Source of the DNA: CAYQZD01 sp964421875 | Lineage (GTDB): Bacteria; Electryoneota; Tariuqbacteria; Tariuqbacterales; Tariuqbacteraceae | Assembly (NCBI GenBank): GCA_964421875.1 | Contig: CAYQZD010000010.1 | Coordinates: 1 to 52,654, forward strand | Direction: 5' to 3' | Length of the DNA: 52,654 nucleotides | Part shown: positions 36,909-44,109 of the stretch, piece after piece | Numbering within the stretch: position 1 is the first letter of the stretch | Layout of the letters: every line of letters begins with the position of its first letter | Notes under the pieces: model-generated | Seen by the model: the letters and a program-made list of their open reading frames with translations, nothing else | The model's database searches: none | Told to the model about the DNA's origin: nothing | Program-made: the position numbers and the translations under genes

Positions 36909-38225
36909 ATGAAGAATATTCGACGACGAGAGTTTTTAAAAACCGGAAGCGTTTTAGCCGGAGGGATGCTGCTCCAGGGAGTGTCCTCCGCTAACCTGAA
37001 ACGAATGTCTCCGGGATTCGACGACCCCAGCCGGATAGTGGTGGTTAGCGACGAGAACTGCACTTCGGGCAGCTCCATCAATCTCGAGGTCCTGCAGACA
37101 ATTGCGGATACGGGTATTACCGCTTTCACCGGTATTTCGGATGTTGGGGAAGCCTGGATGTCGCTGTTTCCGGGGATAACCTCGAATTCGGTCATCGGCA
37201 TCAAGGTCAACACACTCAACCACAGGGTTCCCACCCGACCTGAGACAGTTGAGGCGGTAATCGACGGCTTATTGCGGATGCCGGTGGCCGGCGGTTTCGA
37301 CGCTAACAACATCATAGTCTGGGACCGTAACGACTACGACCTGTATCATTCCGGTTATACTATCAATACAAGTTCCAGCGGTTACCGCTGTTTCGGCACC
37401 ACCCATTCCGGAATCGGATATACAACTTACGGTTATTCGGTCAACGGTGTGGTGTGCCGGATTTCTAAGATATTTAACAATCACATCGACTACCTCATCA
37501 ATATGCCGGTGCTGAAGGACCATAGTTTTTCCGGTTCGACATTGAGTCTTAAAAACCACTACGGCTCGGTGCATAATCCCGGCAGCCTGCATGGTACGAA
37601 TTGCGATCCTTACATTCCCGCGCTCAATCGAGTATTGCTGGATGCGGTCGGTCCCAAGCAGAAGATATGCGTGGCGGACGCGGTATTCGGGATTTTCGCG
37701 GGGGGACCTTCGGGGTCGGCGAATATGGTGTATAACGGGGTGATTGTGGGGGAGGATATGGTGGCGCTGGACCGGGTGGGACTGGACATACTGGTGGATA
37801 ACGGTATGAATCACGCTTCGCAAGCGACGCATATTCAGACCGCCTCTCAGCCTCCCTACAGCCTGGGGAACTACGACCCGGCGATGATTGAACGGATTGA
37901 CATCGTCAATCCCACCGGCGTGAATCCCCGCCCGCCCGAAAGCCCCGATACCTTCGCGCTGGAGGAAAACCGTCCTAATCCTTTCAATCAGTCCACCCGC
38001 ATCCGGTTACGGCTGCCCGGAGCGGCGAAAGTGAAAATGGAGGTTTTCGACGGAGGGGGGCGGCTGGTCAGAGTCCTGGCTGACCGTGGATTCGGCGCCG
38101 GAGCGCACAACGTAGTGTGGGATGGCAGGAACGGAGGGGGGGAGGTTTTACCCAGCGGGATTTATTTCTGCAGGGTGAAAGCGGGGCAATTGGCGCAGAC
38201 GGTGCGGATGGTTATTTTGCGTTGA
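36909..38225 (+). CDS. Tat-type DUF362 protein with T9SS C-terminal domain
   Basis: A 438-residue protein. RRREFLK followed by a hydrophobic stretch is a Tat-like signal. Residues about 35-335 form a DUF362 domain colinear with the protein at 29402 (FPGITSNSVIGIKVN, RPETVEAVIDGL, LKNHYGSVHNPGSLHG, DRVGLDILVDNGM). Residues about 345-438 are a T9SS sorting domain starting with PNPFNQ. The paralogue instead ends in the IPAxGG domain. T9SS cargo is normally delivered by Sec, so the combination of a Tat-type signal and a T9SS tail is unusual. No ferredoxin-type cysteine set is visible. The body is probably folded with a cofactor before export, as Tat use implies; this is inference. Confidence 0.86.
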   Translation: MKNIRRREFLKTGSVLAGGMLLQGVSSANLKRMSPGFDDPSRIVVVSDENCTSGSSINLEVLQTIADTGITAFTGISDVGEAWMSLFPGITSNSVIGIKVNTLNHRVPTRPETVEAVIDGLLRMPVAGGFDANNIIVWDRNDYDLYHSGYTINTSSSGYRCFGTTHSGIGYTTYGYSVNGVVCRISKIFNNHIDYLINMPVLKDHSFSGSTLSLKNHYGSVHNPGSLHGTNCDPYIPALNRVLLDAVGPKQKICVADAVFGIFAGGPSGSANMVYNGVIVGEDMVALDRVGLDILVDNGMNHASQATHIQTASQPPYSLGNYDPAMIERIDIVNPTGVNPRPPESPDTFALEENRPNPFNQSTRIRLRLPGAAKVKMEVFDGGGRLVRVLADRGFGAGAHNVVWDGRNGGGEVLPSGIYFCRVKAGQLAQTVRMVILR

Positions 38226-38301
38226 GGTAGAGATTATCTGCAGGGTGCGCCGTCGGGTTTCCTGAGTCTGTCCGAGAATTCCTAAAATGCGCTTTTTGTC
38301 T

Positions 38302-38422
38302 TGGCGCAGGGTCTCTGCAGTCTGTCTGAAAACAGGAAAAAACGAAATATATTAAGTTTACCAAATATTGTATCCTATTGATTATTTGCAATTTCTGGAT
38401 TCCCGCTTTCGCGGGAATGACA
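38302..38422. repeat. Two short dispersed repeats
   Basis: 38302-38333 (TGGCGCAGGGTCTCTGCAG then TCTGTCTGAAAA) shares its left end with 30914 and 47610. 38396-38422 is the TGGATTCCC...GGGAATGACA hairpin. Both lie in the 1009-bp gap 38226-39234, which shows no supported gene. Confidence 0.7.
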
Positions 38423-38596
38423 AATTCGGGGTATTCTCTGACAGATTCTCTGCAGTCTACGCCATGTAATTAATACACAAAGACTTTCAACAGGGTGGGG
38501 AAACCCTGCAGCACTATTTTAGGACTTCTTTTGGGATTATTAGACGAACTATGGAGAATCGACAACTCTTATGAACCGCTTGGGAAACAGCCCCGT

Positions 38597-38767
38597 TAAG
38601 AGAGCGATGATAAATAGACTTGTCATTCCGAGCGAAGCGAGGTATCTTATTGTTATATATAAACTTAATGAAAATTAGAGAGCCTTCACTACGTTCAGGA
38701 GACAAATATAAGTGTTTAATTATAATATATATAAGTTAAGTGAAAGTTGTTTGTCAACACTCTCTTA
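38597..38767. repeat. 171-bp MITE-like element with terminal inverted repeats
   Basis: The left end is TAAGAGAGCGATGATAAATA and the right end, read in reverse complement, is TAAGAGAGTGTTGACAAACA, matching at 15 of the 20 positions. The left 50 bp also match 17226-17280. Inside is a second inverted pair related to the ends of the element at 47643-47724. No open frame for a transposase is present. Confidence 0.75.
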
Positions 38768-38992
38768 AAAATGGCTATGGTTGTTTTTTTCGATGGCTTT
38801 TTTGCATCACGGAAATCCGCTGAATTCACTGAGAACACAGAAAAACCATTCACTATAGAATAAATACATCTGTGTATTCTGTGATTCTGAAACGGAAATT
38901 ATATGAATCCTGCACAATAGCGCCTGAAACTAATTGGAGATGAACCAAATACTCTTTATTATGATAAAATAATTAATAAAACACAAAAAAAC

Positions 38993-39020
38993 TTGACTTA
39001 TTGGTATATTATGATATATT
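38993..39020 (+). promoter_or_regulatory. Sigma70-like promoter
   Basis: TTGACT, a 16-bp AT-rich spacer and TATATT. It lies about 215 bp upstream of the small zinc-ribbon protein gene and would leave a leader of about 205 nt. The -35 and -10 boxes match the general bacterial consensus at 5 of 6 positions each. FCB bacteria can use other promoter motifs, so this is tentative. Confidence 0.45.
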
Positions 39021-39234
39021 AAACTGATTAATTAGGGTAAGGTATTTCACAATATTTAGAATTTCGAATCTTTATCTACTTATTTTCTGCTGCGCTGCTT
39101 AGATCAAACAATGTAATTACTCTATTGCGACTCAGACATTTGAGAAAGACAGACAAAGTTTCCTGAGATATTTTCAATAATCCGTTCCTCGGATTAAGAT
39201 TAGCACAAATCCAACCTAATCAAGGAGAAGCAAG

Positions 39235-39417
39235 ATGGGAAGTCCAGCTTGGTGTAATCTATGCAAACGGAACATTATCCCAACCAAGAAATTCAACTGG
39301 CTGGTATTCATCTTCTTATGCGGTATTTTTTACCTGCCCATATATTTCCTGCAAAAGAAAAAATGCCCCATATGTCAAGGAGATAATTTCGGACCTGCGA
39401 AGGCAGAAGAAATGTAG
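39235..39417 (+). CDS. Small membrane protein with split zinc ribbon
   Basis: A 60-residue protein. Cysteine pairs C7-x-x-C10 and C44-x-x-C47 flank one hydrophobic segment (about 21-39). The layout suggests a zinc-binding knuckle formed on one side of the membrane by two ends of the chain, or a monotopic protein like the LITAF fold. AAGGAG sits 7 nt before the ATG. It is followed 34 bp later by a DUF2085-like membrane gene, probably in the same transcript. No function is known to me. Confidence 0.72.
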   Translation: MGSPAWCNLCKRNIIPTKKFNWLVFIFLCGIFYLPIYFLQKKKCPICQGDNFGPAKAEEM

Positions 39418-39451
39418 TAATACAATCCTATTAAGCTGCCTGTCACCAGTT

Positions 39452-39940
39452 TTGAGATTATTAAATAGAACTGGAATCAGATGGAGTATGATATTGTCGC
39501 ATCATTCTCCCATCGATTATGACAGAACTTTCAGGATTGGGCGCGCGAGGTTTTGCGTCAGGTGTTGCGGGGTCACCTTAGGCGCGGCGTTGGTAATAAT
39601 ATCGTCCCTTATGTTCAACCATCAATCCAGGATAGGATTGGTGGTTCTTTTTTGTATATTGACTCCTTTACCAGCGGCAGTTGATTTTGTCTGCAATGAA
39701 TTAAAGTATTATAATAGTAACAACTGCTTGAGGTTTATAACCGGATTGTTACTCGGTATTCCACCCGGAATATCAGTATTTTATTTAGTGAAAGGGGATT
39801 TCGCTATTCCCATACTGACTTTTATTTGGTATTTTTTTCTTGAAATGATAATAGCCTATATTTTTAAAAGGCGGGATTATATTGAAGAGTATATCCGGAA
39901 GTATTCCAGCGCAGTTAATCTGAATTCCTCTGAGAAGTAA
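39452..39940 (+). CDS. DUF2085-like membrane protein
   Basis: A protein of up to 162 residues. The motif SHHSPIDYDRTFRIGRARFCVRCCG resembles the DUF2085 family hallmark in which a CHQ or CHH-type start is followed by a C-x-R-C-x-G motif; here FCVRCCG is clear. About four hydrophobic segments follow. The TTG at 39452 gives the full frame; an ATG at 39488 begins just before the conserved part and may be the true start. Neither has a good ribosome-binding site. The family has no established biochemical role. Confidence 0.68.
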   Translation: MRLLNRTGIRWSMILSHHSPIDYDRTFRIGRARFCVRCCGVTLGAALVIISSLMFNHQSRIGLVVLFCILTPLPAAVDFVCNELKYYNSNNCLRFITGLLLGIPPGISVFYLVKGDFAIPILTFIWYFFLEMIIAYIFKRRDYIEEYIRKYSSAVNLNSSEK

Positions 39941-40029
39941 GATTTCGTTTTTAACTCTGTACAACTAACAGGAAGTAAAGCTATAATCTATATGGTGTAA
40001 ATTCCCCCTTCTTTAAGCCGCCCGCCTTA

Positions 40030-40194
40030 CGGCGGTATAAGATTCCGCCCTACATTCTCGTCGCTGGTTGCTGGTTGCTCGTTTCTTGTTGATGCGGGGG
40101 GATAAACCCCCCGCCTACCAAAAATAGCCGTAATCGCCGTAATAGCCAGTGAATCTTCCCTCTATTCACCAACCACCAACCACTAATCACTACT
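40030..40194. repeat. Repeat block downstream of the radical SAM gene
   Basis: In order: a GGCGGTATAAGATTCCGCC hairpin (40030-40056, relative at 15193), a period-7 array GCTGGTT (40063-40090), a perfect 8-bp GC stem with ATAAA loop (40094-40114), the 32-bp ATAGCC element copy B (40124-40155), and a period-7 array CACCAAC (40167-40194). The last two also occur together, in the same order, at 44044-44108. The block lies between convergent genes. Confidence 0.82.
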
Positions 40195-40208
40195 TTCCCG
40201 TTCAACTA

Positions 40209-41657
40209 TCACACCGCCGCCTTCTCATCTTCCAGTTTAATCAATTCGCGGTAGTCCAGGGAGATTTTTGCGATCTTGTTTGGTTTCAACAGGGCGAGGG
40301 CTTTGAGGAAGGTTTTATTTCGTCTTTTCCACATCCGGTTGAGGTTGCGGGCGTAGTGCGCCACTGCGATGTCGGTCAATTTGAAGCTGAAGGACCTTTT
40401 AAGCGATTCCATCCACGAGTAGAACTTGCGGTGGCTGAATATCTGGGCTTTCTGCAGTTCGAACAGCGACAACCTCTCCGGTTGGAATACCGCGTGGTGG
40501 GCGTCGTACAGCGTCCAATCGTGGAACCTGATGCGGTCCTCACAATCGACCTTGCGGTAGAATTCCGAGCCGGGCAGGGGGGTGAGGATGAGGAACTGGG
40601 TGGATGTCAATTGAGCTTTCTTGGCAAATTTAACCGTGCTTTTGACCGTTTTCCAATCGTCGGCGTCGAACCCGTAAACGAACATACCGTGGATGTGAAT
40701 CCGGCGTCGGCGCAGCAACTTGGCGGTGTGTGATATTTCCTCCAGAGTCTGCATCTTCTTCATCGCCTTCAAGCTTTCCGGATTGACCGATTCGAAGCCG
40801 ATATAGAGGGTATGGCACCCCGCCTTTTTCATCAGTTTCACCAGTTCCGAATCTTTGGCGATATCCGCCCGCACCTGGGTGGACCACTTGAATTTGAAGC
40901 CCTCCGCAATCATCGCGTTTAAAAGCGCCTTGGCGCGCTTGCGGTTGGCGGTGAAATTATCGTCGTAGAAGAAGATGAAGTTACGCCGTTGATTGTACTG
41001 CCGCAGTTCCTCAATGATGTTTTCGGTAGAACGATAGCGGTACTTCTTCCCGAACATCCCGGTCACCGAGCAGAAGGAGCAGTCGAAGGGGCATCCCCGA
41101 GAAGTCTGCACCGGGATAATCCTCCGCCCCCAAATCCGCCGGATGTTGCCCCCCAGCAGGGAAAAGTCCGCAAACGGTATCCGGTCCAGCTCCGCCTCGA
41201 AGGGCCGGAGGGGATTGTGGATAACTTCCCCCTCCCGCTGGTAAGACAGGTTAGGGACATTTTCGAAACCGCCGCCGCTCTCCCAGGCGTCGATGAAGGC
41301 GGCTAACGCCCCTTCACCCTCGCCGCGCACCACATAGTCGGCGTGTTCCAGCGCCTCCTCGGTGAGGAAGGTGACGTGAGGACCTCCCATCAACACCGGA
41401 ATTCCCATCCCCCGCACCCGGTCGGCGATAGCGTAAGCCCGGGGGGCGGTGGAGGTGATAGTGGAGATTCCCACCAGGTCTGCGGTTTCGATGGATTGGT
41501 AATCGATCTTGCGCAACTCCTCCACAACGACTTCAACCTCCCACCCTCTCTGCTTCATCAGGGTTCCCAGGATGAATATCCCCAGCCGGGGCAGGGGAAA
41601 CTGGGAGAAGATGTGGAGGTTAGGCGCTTTGGGTTCTATAAATACGATTTTAGGCAT
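40209..41657 (-). CDS. B12-binding radical SAM protein
   Basis: A 482-residue enzyme. Residues about 1-140 form a cobalamin-binding domain (PRLGIFILGTLM, VLMGGPHVTFL). The radical SAM domain has the cluster motif C-P-F-D-C-S-F-C near residues 190-197, which binds a [4Fe-4S] cluster and S-adenosylmethionine. C-terminal residues form a region similar to DUF4070. This architecture is shared by BchE-type cyclases and by HpnP and HpnR methylases of hopanoids. The sequence seen here does not decide between these roles. The ATG at 41657 has a GAAGAG-type ribosome-binding site. A second member of the class is encoded at 51039-52514. Confidence 0.88.
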   Translation of the reverse strand: MPKIVFIEPKAPNLHIFSQFPLPRLGIFILGTLMKQRGWEVEVVVEELRKIDYQSIETADLVGISTITSTAPRAYAIADRVRGMGIPVLMGGPHVTFLTEEALEHADYVVRGEGEGALAAFIDAWESGGGFENVPNLSYQREGEVIHNPLRPFEAELDRIPFADFSLLGGNIRRIWGRRIIPVQTSRGCPFDCSFCSVTGMFGKKYRYRSTENIIEELRQYNQRRNFIFFYDDNFTANRKRAKALLNAMIAEGFKFKWSTQVRADIAKDSELVKLMKKAGCHTLYIGFESVNPESLKAMKKMQTLEEISHTAKLLRRRRIHIHGMFVYGFDADDWKTVKSTVKFAKKAQLTSTQFLILTPLPGSEFYRKVDCEDRIRFHDWTLYDAHHAVFQPERLSLFELQKAQIFSHRKFYSWMESLKRSFSFKLTDIAVAHYARNLNRMWKRRNKTFLKALALLKPNKIAKISLDYRELIKLEDEKAAV

Positions 41658-41670
41658 TTTTCTCTTCTCA

Positions 41671-41766
41671 GTTTCATGTTACAAGTTTGCAAGTTTACAT
41701 GTTCATTCTGCAAGCCCCGCTCAAATCAAATATCACAAATCACCAATCGAAAATCAAAAATCATAG
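41671..41766. repeat. Two tandem arrays (GTTTACA and ATCAAAA types)
   Basis: 41671-41708 repeats a GTTTnnA-like unit with 7- to 8-bp spacing. 41732-41766 is five units in exact 7-bp phase (ATCACAA, ATCACCA, ATCGAAA, ATCAAAA, ATCATAG). Both are in the gap between the radical SAM gene and the FG-GAP gene. Confidence 0.75.
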
Positions 41767-41802
41767 TCTTAATAGCCTGTAAATTTTTTTGTTAAACAAC
41801 GC

Positions 41803-41869
41803 GATTGCTTCGTCCGCCGTACGGCGGACTCGCAATGACAGGTGTTGGTGGGTTAAAATCCACCCTACG
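41803..41869. repeat. GATTGCTTCGTCCGCC repeat and small hairpin
   Basis: 41803-41840 is GATTGCTTCGTCCGCC with the ending CTCGCAATGACA, like 36583 and 36793 and the arms of 30945-31031. 41848-41869 is a GTGGGTT/AATCCAC hairpin followed by CCTACG. Both lie directly after the stop end of the minus-strand FG-GAP gene. Confidence 0.75.
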
Positions 41870-41871
41870 AT

Positions 41872-43947
41872 TCACGGCAGCTTCACAAACCCGAATTCAT
41901 CACTATCGACCACACTATCCGGAAACACACCCACATTCCCGATATAGCGGTAATTCCCCGCTGGCGCAATCCCCGGAACTGTCTGCGTGATCTGCCTTGA
42001 TATTGTCACTCCGGCATTGATAGTCAGACCTGAACGAAGCAGAACCGGCCTAACCAGCCTTCCTGTGGGTAAAACAACTTCCGTCCAGGCGTCGAAATTG
42101 AAGGGATTGGAAAAAGGATTATTTACATTGACAGTGAAGTCGAAACTGCCCCCTGCCGCCGGAATGGTTATCGAGGGGACACTGGGAGTAAGGGTAATAT
42201 TGGGAAATTCTCCCGTTATATTGCGGAAAAACATAATGCCGCCGCTGCCTTCTCCAAGAAACAAGTCTAAATCGCCATCCGAATCGATATCAGCAAAATA
42301 TGGACAAGGACTATGAAGATTATATTCTTCAAGGAAATTTTCGTTCTCAAGAATCATATTTGCGGATTGTGGAGTGCCCGTATTTCGATAGAAGTATAGA
42401 CTATGTTGATAAGGACTCTCCAAAAAGAGGTCCAAATCCCCATCTTCATCCAAATCTGCGAAGGAAAAACATTTACTACCATTCAAGGGATAAGAAAATT
42501 GTATTCCCTGCCACTGAGAATCAACCAGAACAAAATCTGGCACTAACGGTGAGCCATCATTCCGATAATAGAAAAAATGTCCATGATTATCAGATATAAA
42601 TAAATCATAATCTTCGTCAGCGTCAATATCCGCTAAAACAGGCACAATTGCCACCCAAAAAGATGGGTTTGTTATAAATTGAAGATTATCAAGGACTATG
42701 TTTGGAATGTTTGGTGTGCCTATATTACGGTATAAAGCCAAAGAGGGCGGGCCCGGAATGGCAGCGTCACCACAGATTAAATCATAATCCCCATCCGCGT
42801 CTAAATCAACGAAATAAGGCAGCATTGTCGTTCGAGAAATTCCTTGAAATGATTCGGTTATAGATGTAAAATTCGCATATAATGAATTGCCCGTATTTTC
42901 AAAATATCCTATCGTGCTGGCTAAATCTGCGAACAAATCGAGGTCGTTATCCGCGTCTATATCCACCAACTGCGGCTCATCCACCGGGGTTCCAAGATCC
43001 AATGTCAAATAGTTAGATGTGATAAATTCAAATTGAGGGGATATTGATGATCCGATATTTTCATAGAAATAGATGCCGCCAATATGATTGGAAAAATAAG
43101 ATTCGCTGCCCACGAACAAATCATAATCCCCGTCCCCATCGATGTCCGCAAACTCCGGCGAAGCGTAATCACCCACATCGATACCCTCGAAGTTATCCGT
43201 CACATAGACGAAATTGCAATTCACCGAATCACCATCATTGCGGTAATACCAGATTCTGCCGTAACGCTCGCCGATGAACAAGTCATAGTCCCGGTCGCTG
43301 TCGATATCGATGAAATCGGCGGAAGCTCTTCCTTCCGAAGTATAAAAACTTGCGAAATTGCTATCAACTAGTACAAAACTGAAACTATCCGGTGTTCCGA
43401 TATTTCTAAAAAAAGACAATTCCCTATAACCGCCAAATAAATCCAAATCCCCATCAGCATCAATGTCTATTAATTCTGGACGTCCACAAGATGGCGGATA
43501 AGGAACCAAAGGGGATATTTCTAATACAAAATCAGGGATTTGCGCTGTGCCTGCATTTCGATAAAAATGTGCATATCCATCTGCATCACCTATTACTAAA
43601 TCCAAATCACCATCGTTATCCAAATCCTGGAAACAAGGATTGGCACGCGATTCCTGAGCATATATTGAATCGAATCTGTTTGTTATCAAAGAATAATTAG
43701 GAATATTGGAATTTCCATTATTTTCAAAATACCGTATCCAACCAAAGTATTCACCGACTAAGAAATCTAAATCTCCATCCCCGTCAATATCCACAATCGC
43801 TGGTGCGGATTCACTCATTCCCCCCGCCCAAGGGCAAAACGGTTGCCAATGATTTATCACCACCGGGATGGAATCGGTTTCCAAAACGAAACGGAATTCC
43901 TGGGCGAAGAGGAGACCGGGAAATAATATATATATGAGATAACGCAT
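41872..43947 (-). CDS. Secreted 10-repeat FG-GAP/VCBS protein with IPAxGG tail
   Basis: An exported protein of 691 residues. The start ATG at 43947 is chosen because the signal peptide MRYLIYILFPGLLFAQ begins there. The longer open frame to 44094 is read-through of a tandem repeat array. Ten calcium-type FG-GAP repeats (F-x-D-I-D-x-D-G-D-x-D-L) run colinear with those of the protein at 7627. Residues about 581-691 are the IPAxGG domain (ITIPAAGGSFDF, APAGNYRY, GVFPD), which replaces the T9SS domain of the paralogue. The body is AT-rich compared with neighbours, as in the paralogue. The 13-unit array at 43954-44044 begins 6 bp before the start codon, so it lies within any leader of this gene. 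The ligand is unknown. Confidence 0.84.
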   Translation of the reverse strand: MRYLIYILFPGLLFAQEFRFVLETDSIPVVINHWQPFCPWAGGMSESAPAIVDIDGDGDLDFLVGEYFGWIRYFENNGNSNIPNYSLITNRFDSIYAQESRANPCFQDLDNDGDLDLVIGDADGYAHFYRNAGTAQIPDFVLEISPLVPYPPSCGRPELIDIDADGDLDLFGGYRELSFFRNIGTPDSFSFVLVDSNFASFYTSEGRASADFIDIDSDRDYDLFIGERYGRIWYYRNDGDSVNCNFVYVTDNFEGIDVGDYASPEFADIDGDGDYDLFVGSESYFSNHIGGIYFYENIGSSISPQFEFITSNYLTLDLGTPVDEPQLVDIDADNDLDLFADLASTIGYFENTGNSLYANFTSITESFQGISRTTMLPYFVDLDADGDYDLICGDAAIPGPPSLALYRNIGTPNIPNIVLDNLQFITNPSFWVAIVPVLADIDADEDYDLFISDNHGHFFYYRNDGSPLVPDFVLVDSQWQGIQFSYPLNGSKCFSFADLDEDGDLDLFLESPYQHSLYFYRNTGTPQSANMILENENFLEEYNLHSPCPYFADIDSDGDLDLFLGEGSGGIMFFRNITGEFPNITLTPSVPSITIPAAGGSFDFTVNVNNPFSNPFNFDAWTEVVLPTGRLVRPVLLRSGLTINAGVTISRQITQTVPGIAPAGNYRYIGNVGVFPDSVVDSDEFGFVKLP

Positions 43948-43953
43948 ATTTTC

Positions 43954-44044
43954 AGAAGACAGAAAACAGAATACAGTGAACAGTGAACAGAGAACAGATA
44001 ACAGAAAACAGAGTACCGAGAACAGGGAACTGAATACCGAAATA
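43954..44044. repeat. 13-unit period-7 array (AGnnnAC)
   Basis: Thirteen consecutive 7-bp units: AGAAGAC, AGAAAAC, AGAATAC, AGTGAAC (two), AGAGAAC, AGATAAC, AGAAAAC, AGAGTAC, CGAGAAC, AGGGAAC, TGAATAC, CGAAATA. The phase never slips over 91 bp, while the middle bases vary freely. It abuts the FG-GAP start codon on one side and the ATAGCC element on the other. Confidence 0.92.
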
Positions 44045-44108
44045 TAGCCGTAATAGCCGTCATAGCCAGTGAATCTTTCTTCACCAACCACCAAGCACCA
44101 AGCACCGT
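44044..44108. repeat. ATAGCC element copy C plus CACCAAG array
   Basis: 44044-44075 is the 32-bp ATAGCC element, and 44082-44108 is a period-7 array (CACCAAC, CACCAAG, CACCAAG, CACCGTT). Order and orientation are the same as at 40124-40194. It ends 2 bp before the stop codon end of the glycosyltransferase gene. Confidence 0.85.
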
Positions 44109-44109
44109 T

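Noticed and set aside
40094..40114. Rho-independent terminator
   Set aside because: The GC stem is perfect, but no T-run follows on either strand, so it is recorded only as part of the repeat block.
43954..44044. CRISPR-like array
   Set aside because: Units are 7 bp with no spacers, no conserved 25-40 bp repeats and no cas genes nearby.
43948..44094. 49-residue N-terminal extension of the FG-GAP gene (SLFSVLCFLLSVLCSLF)
   Set aside because: It is translation of the 7-bp array; a proper signal peptide starts at 43947.
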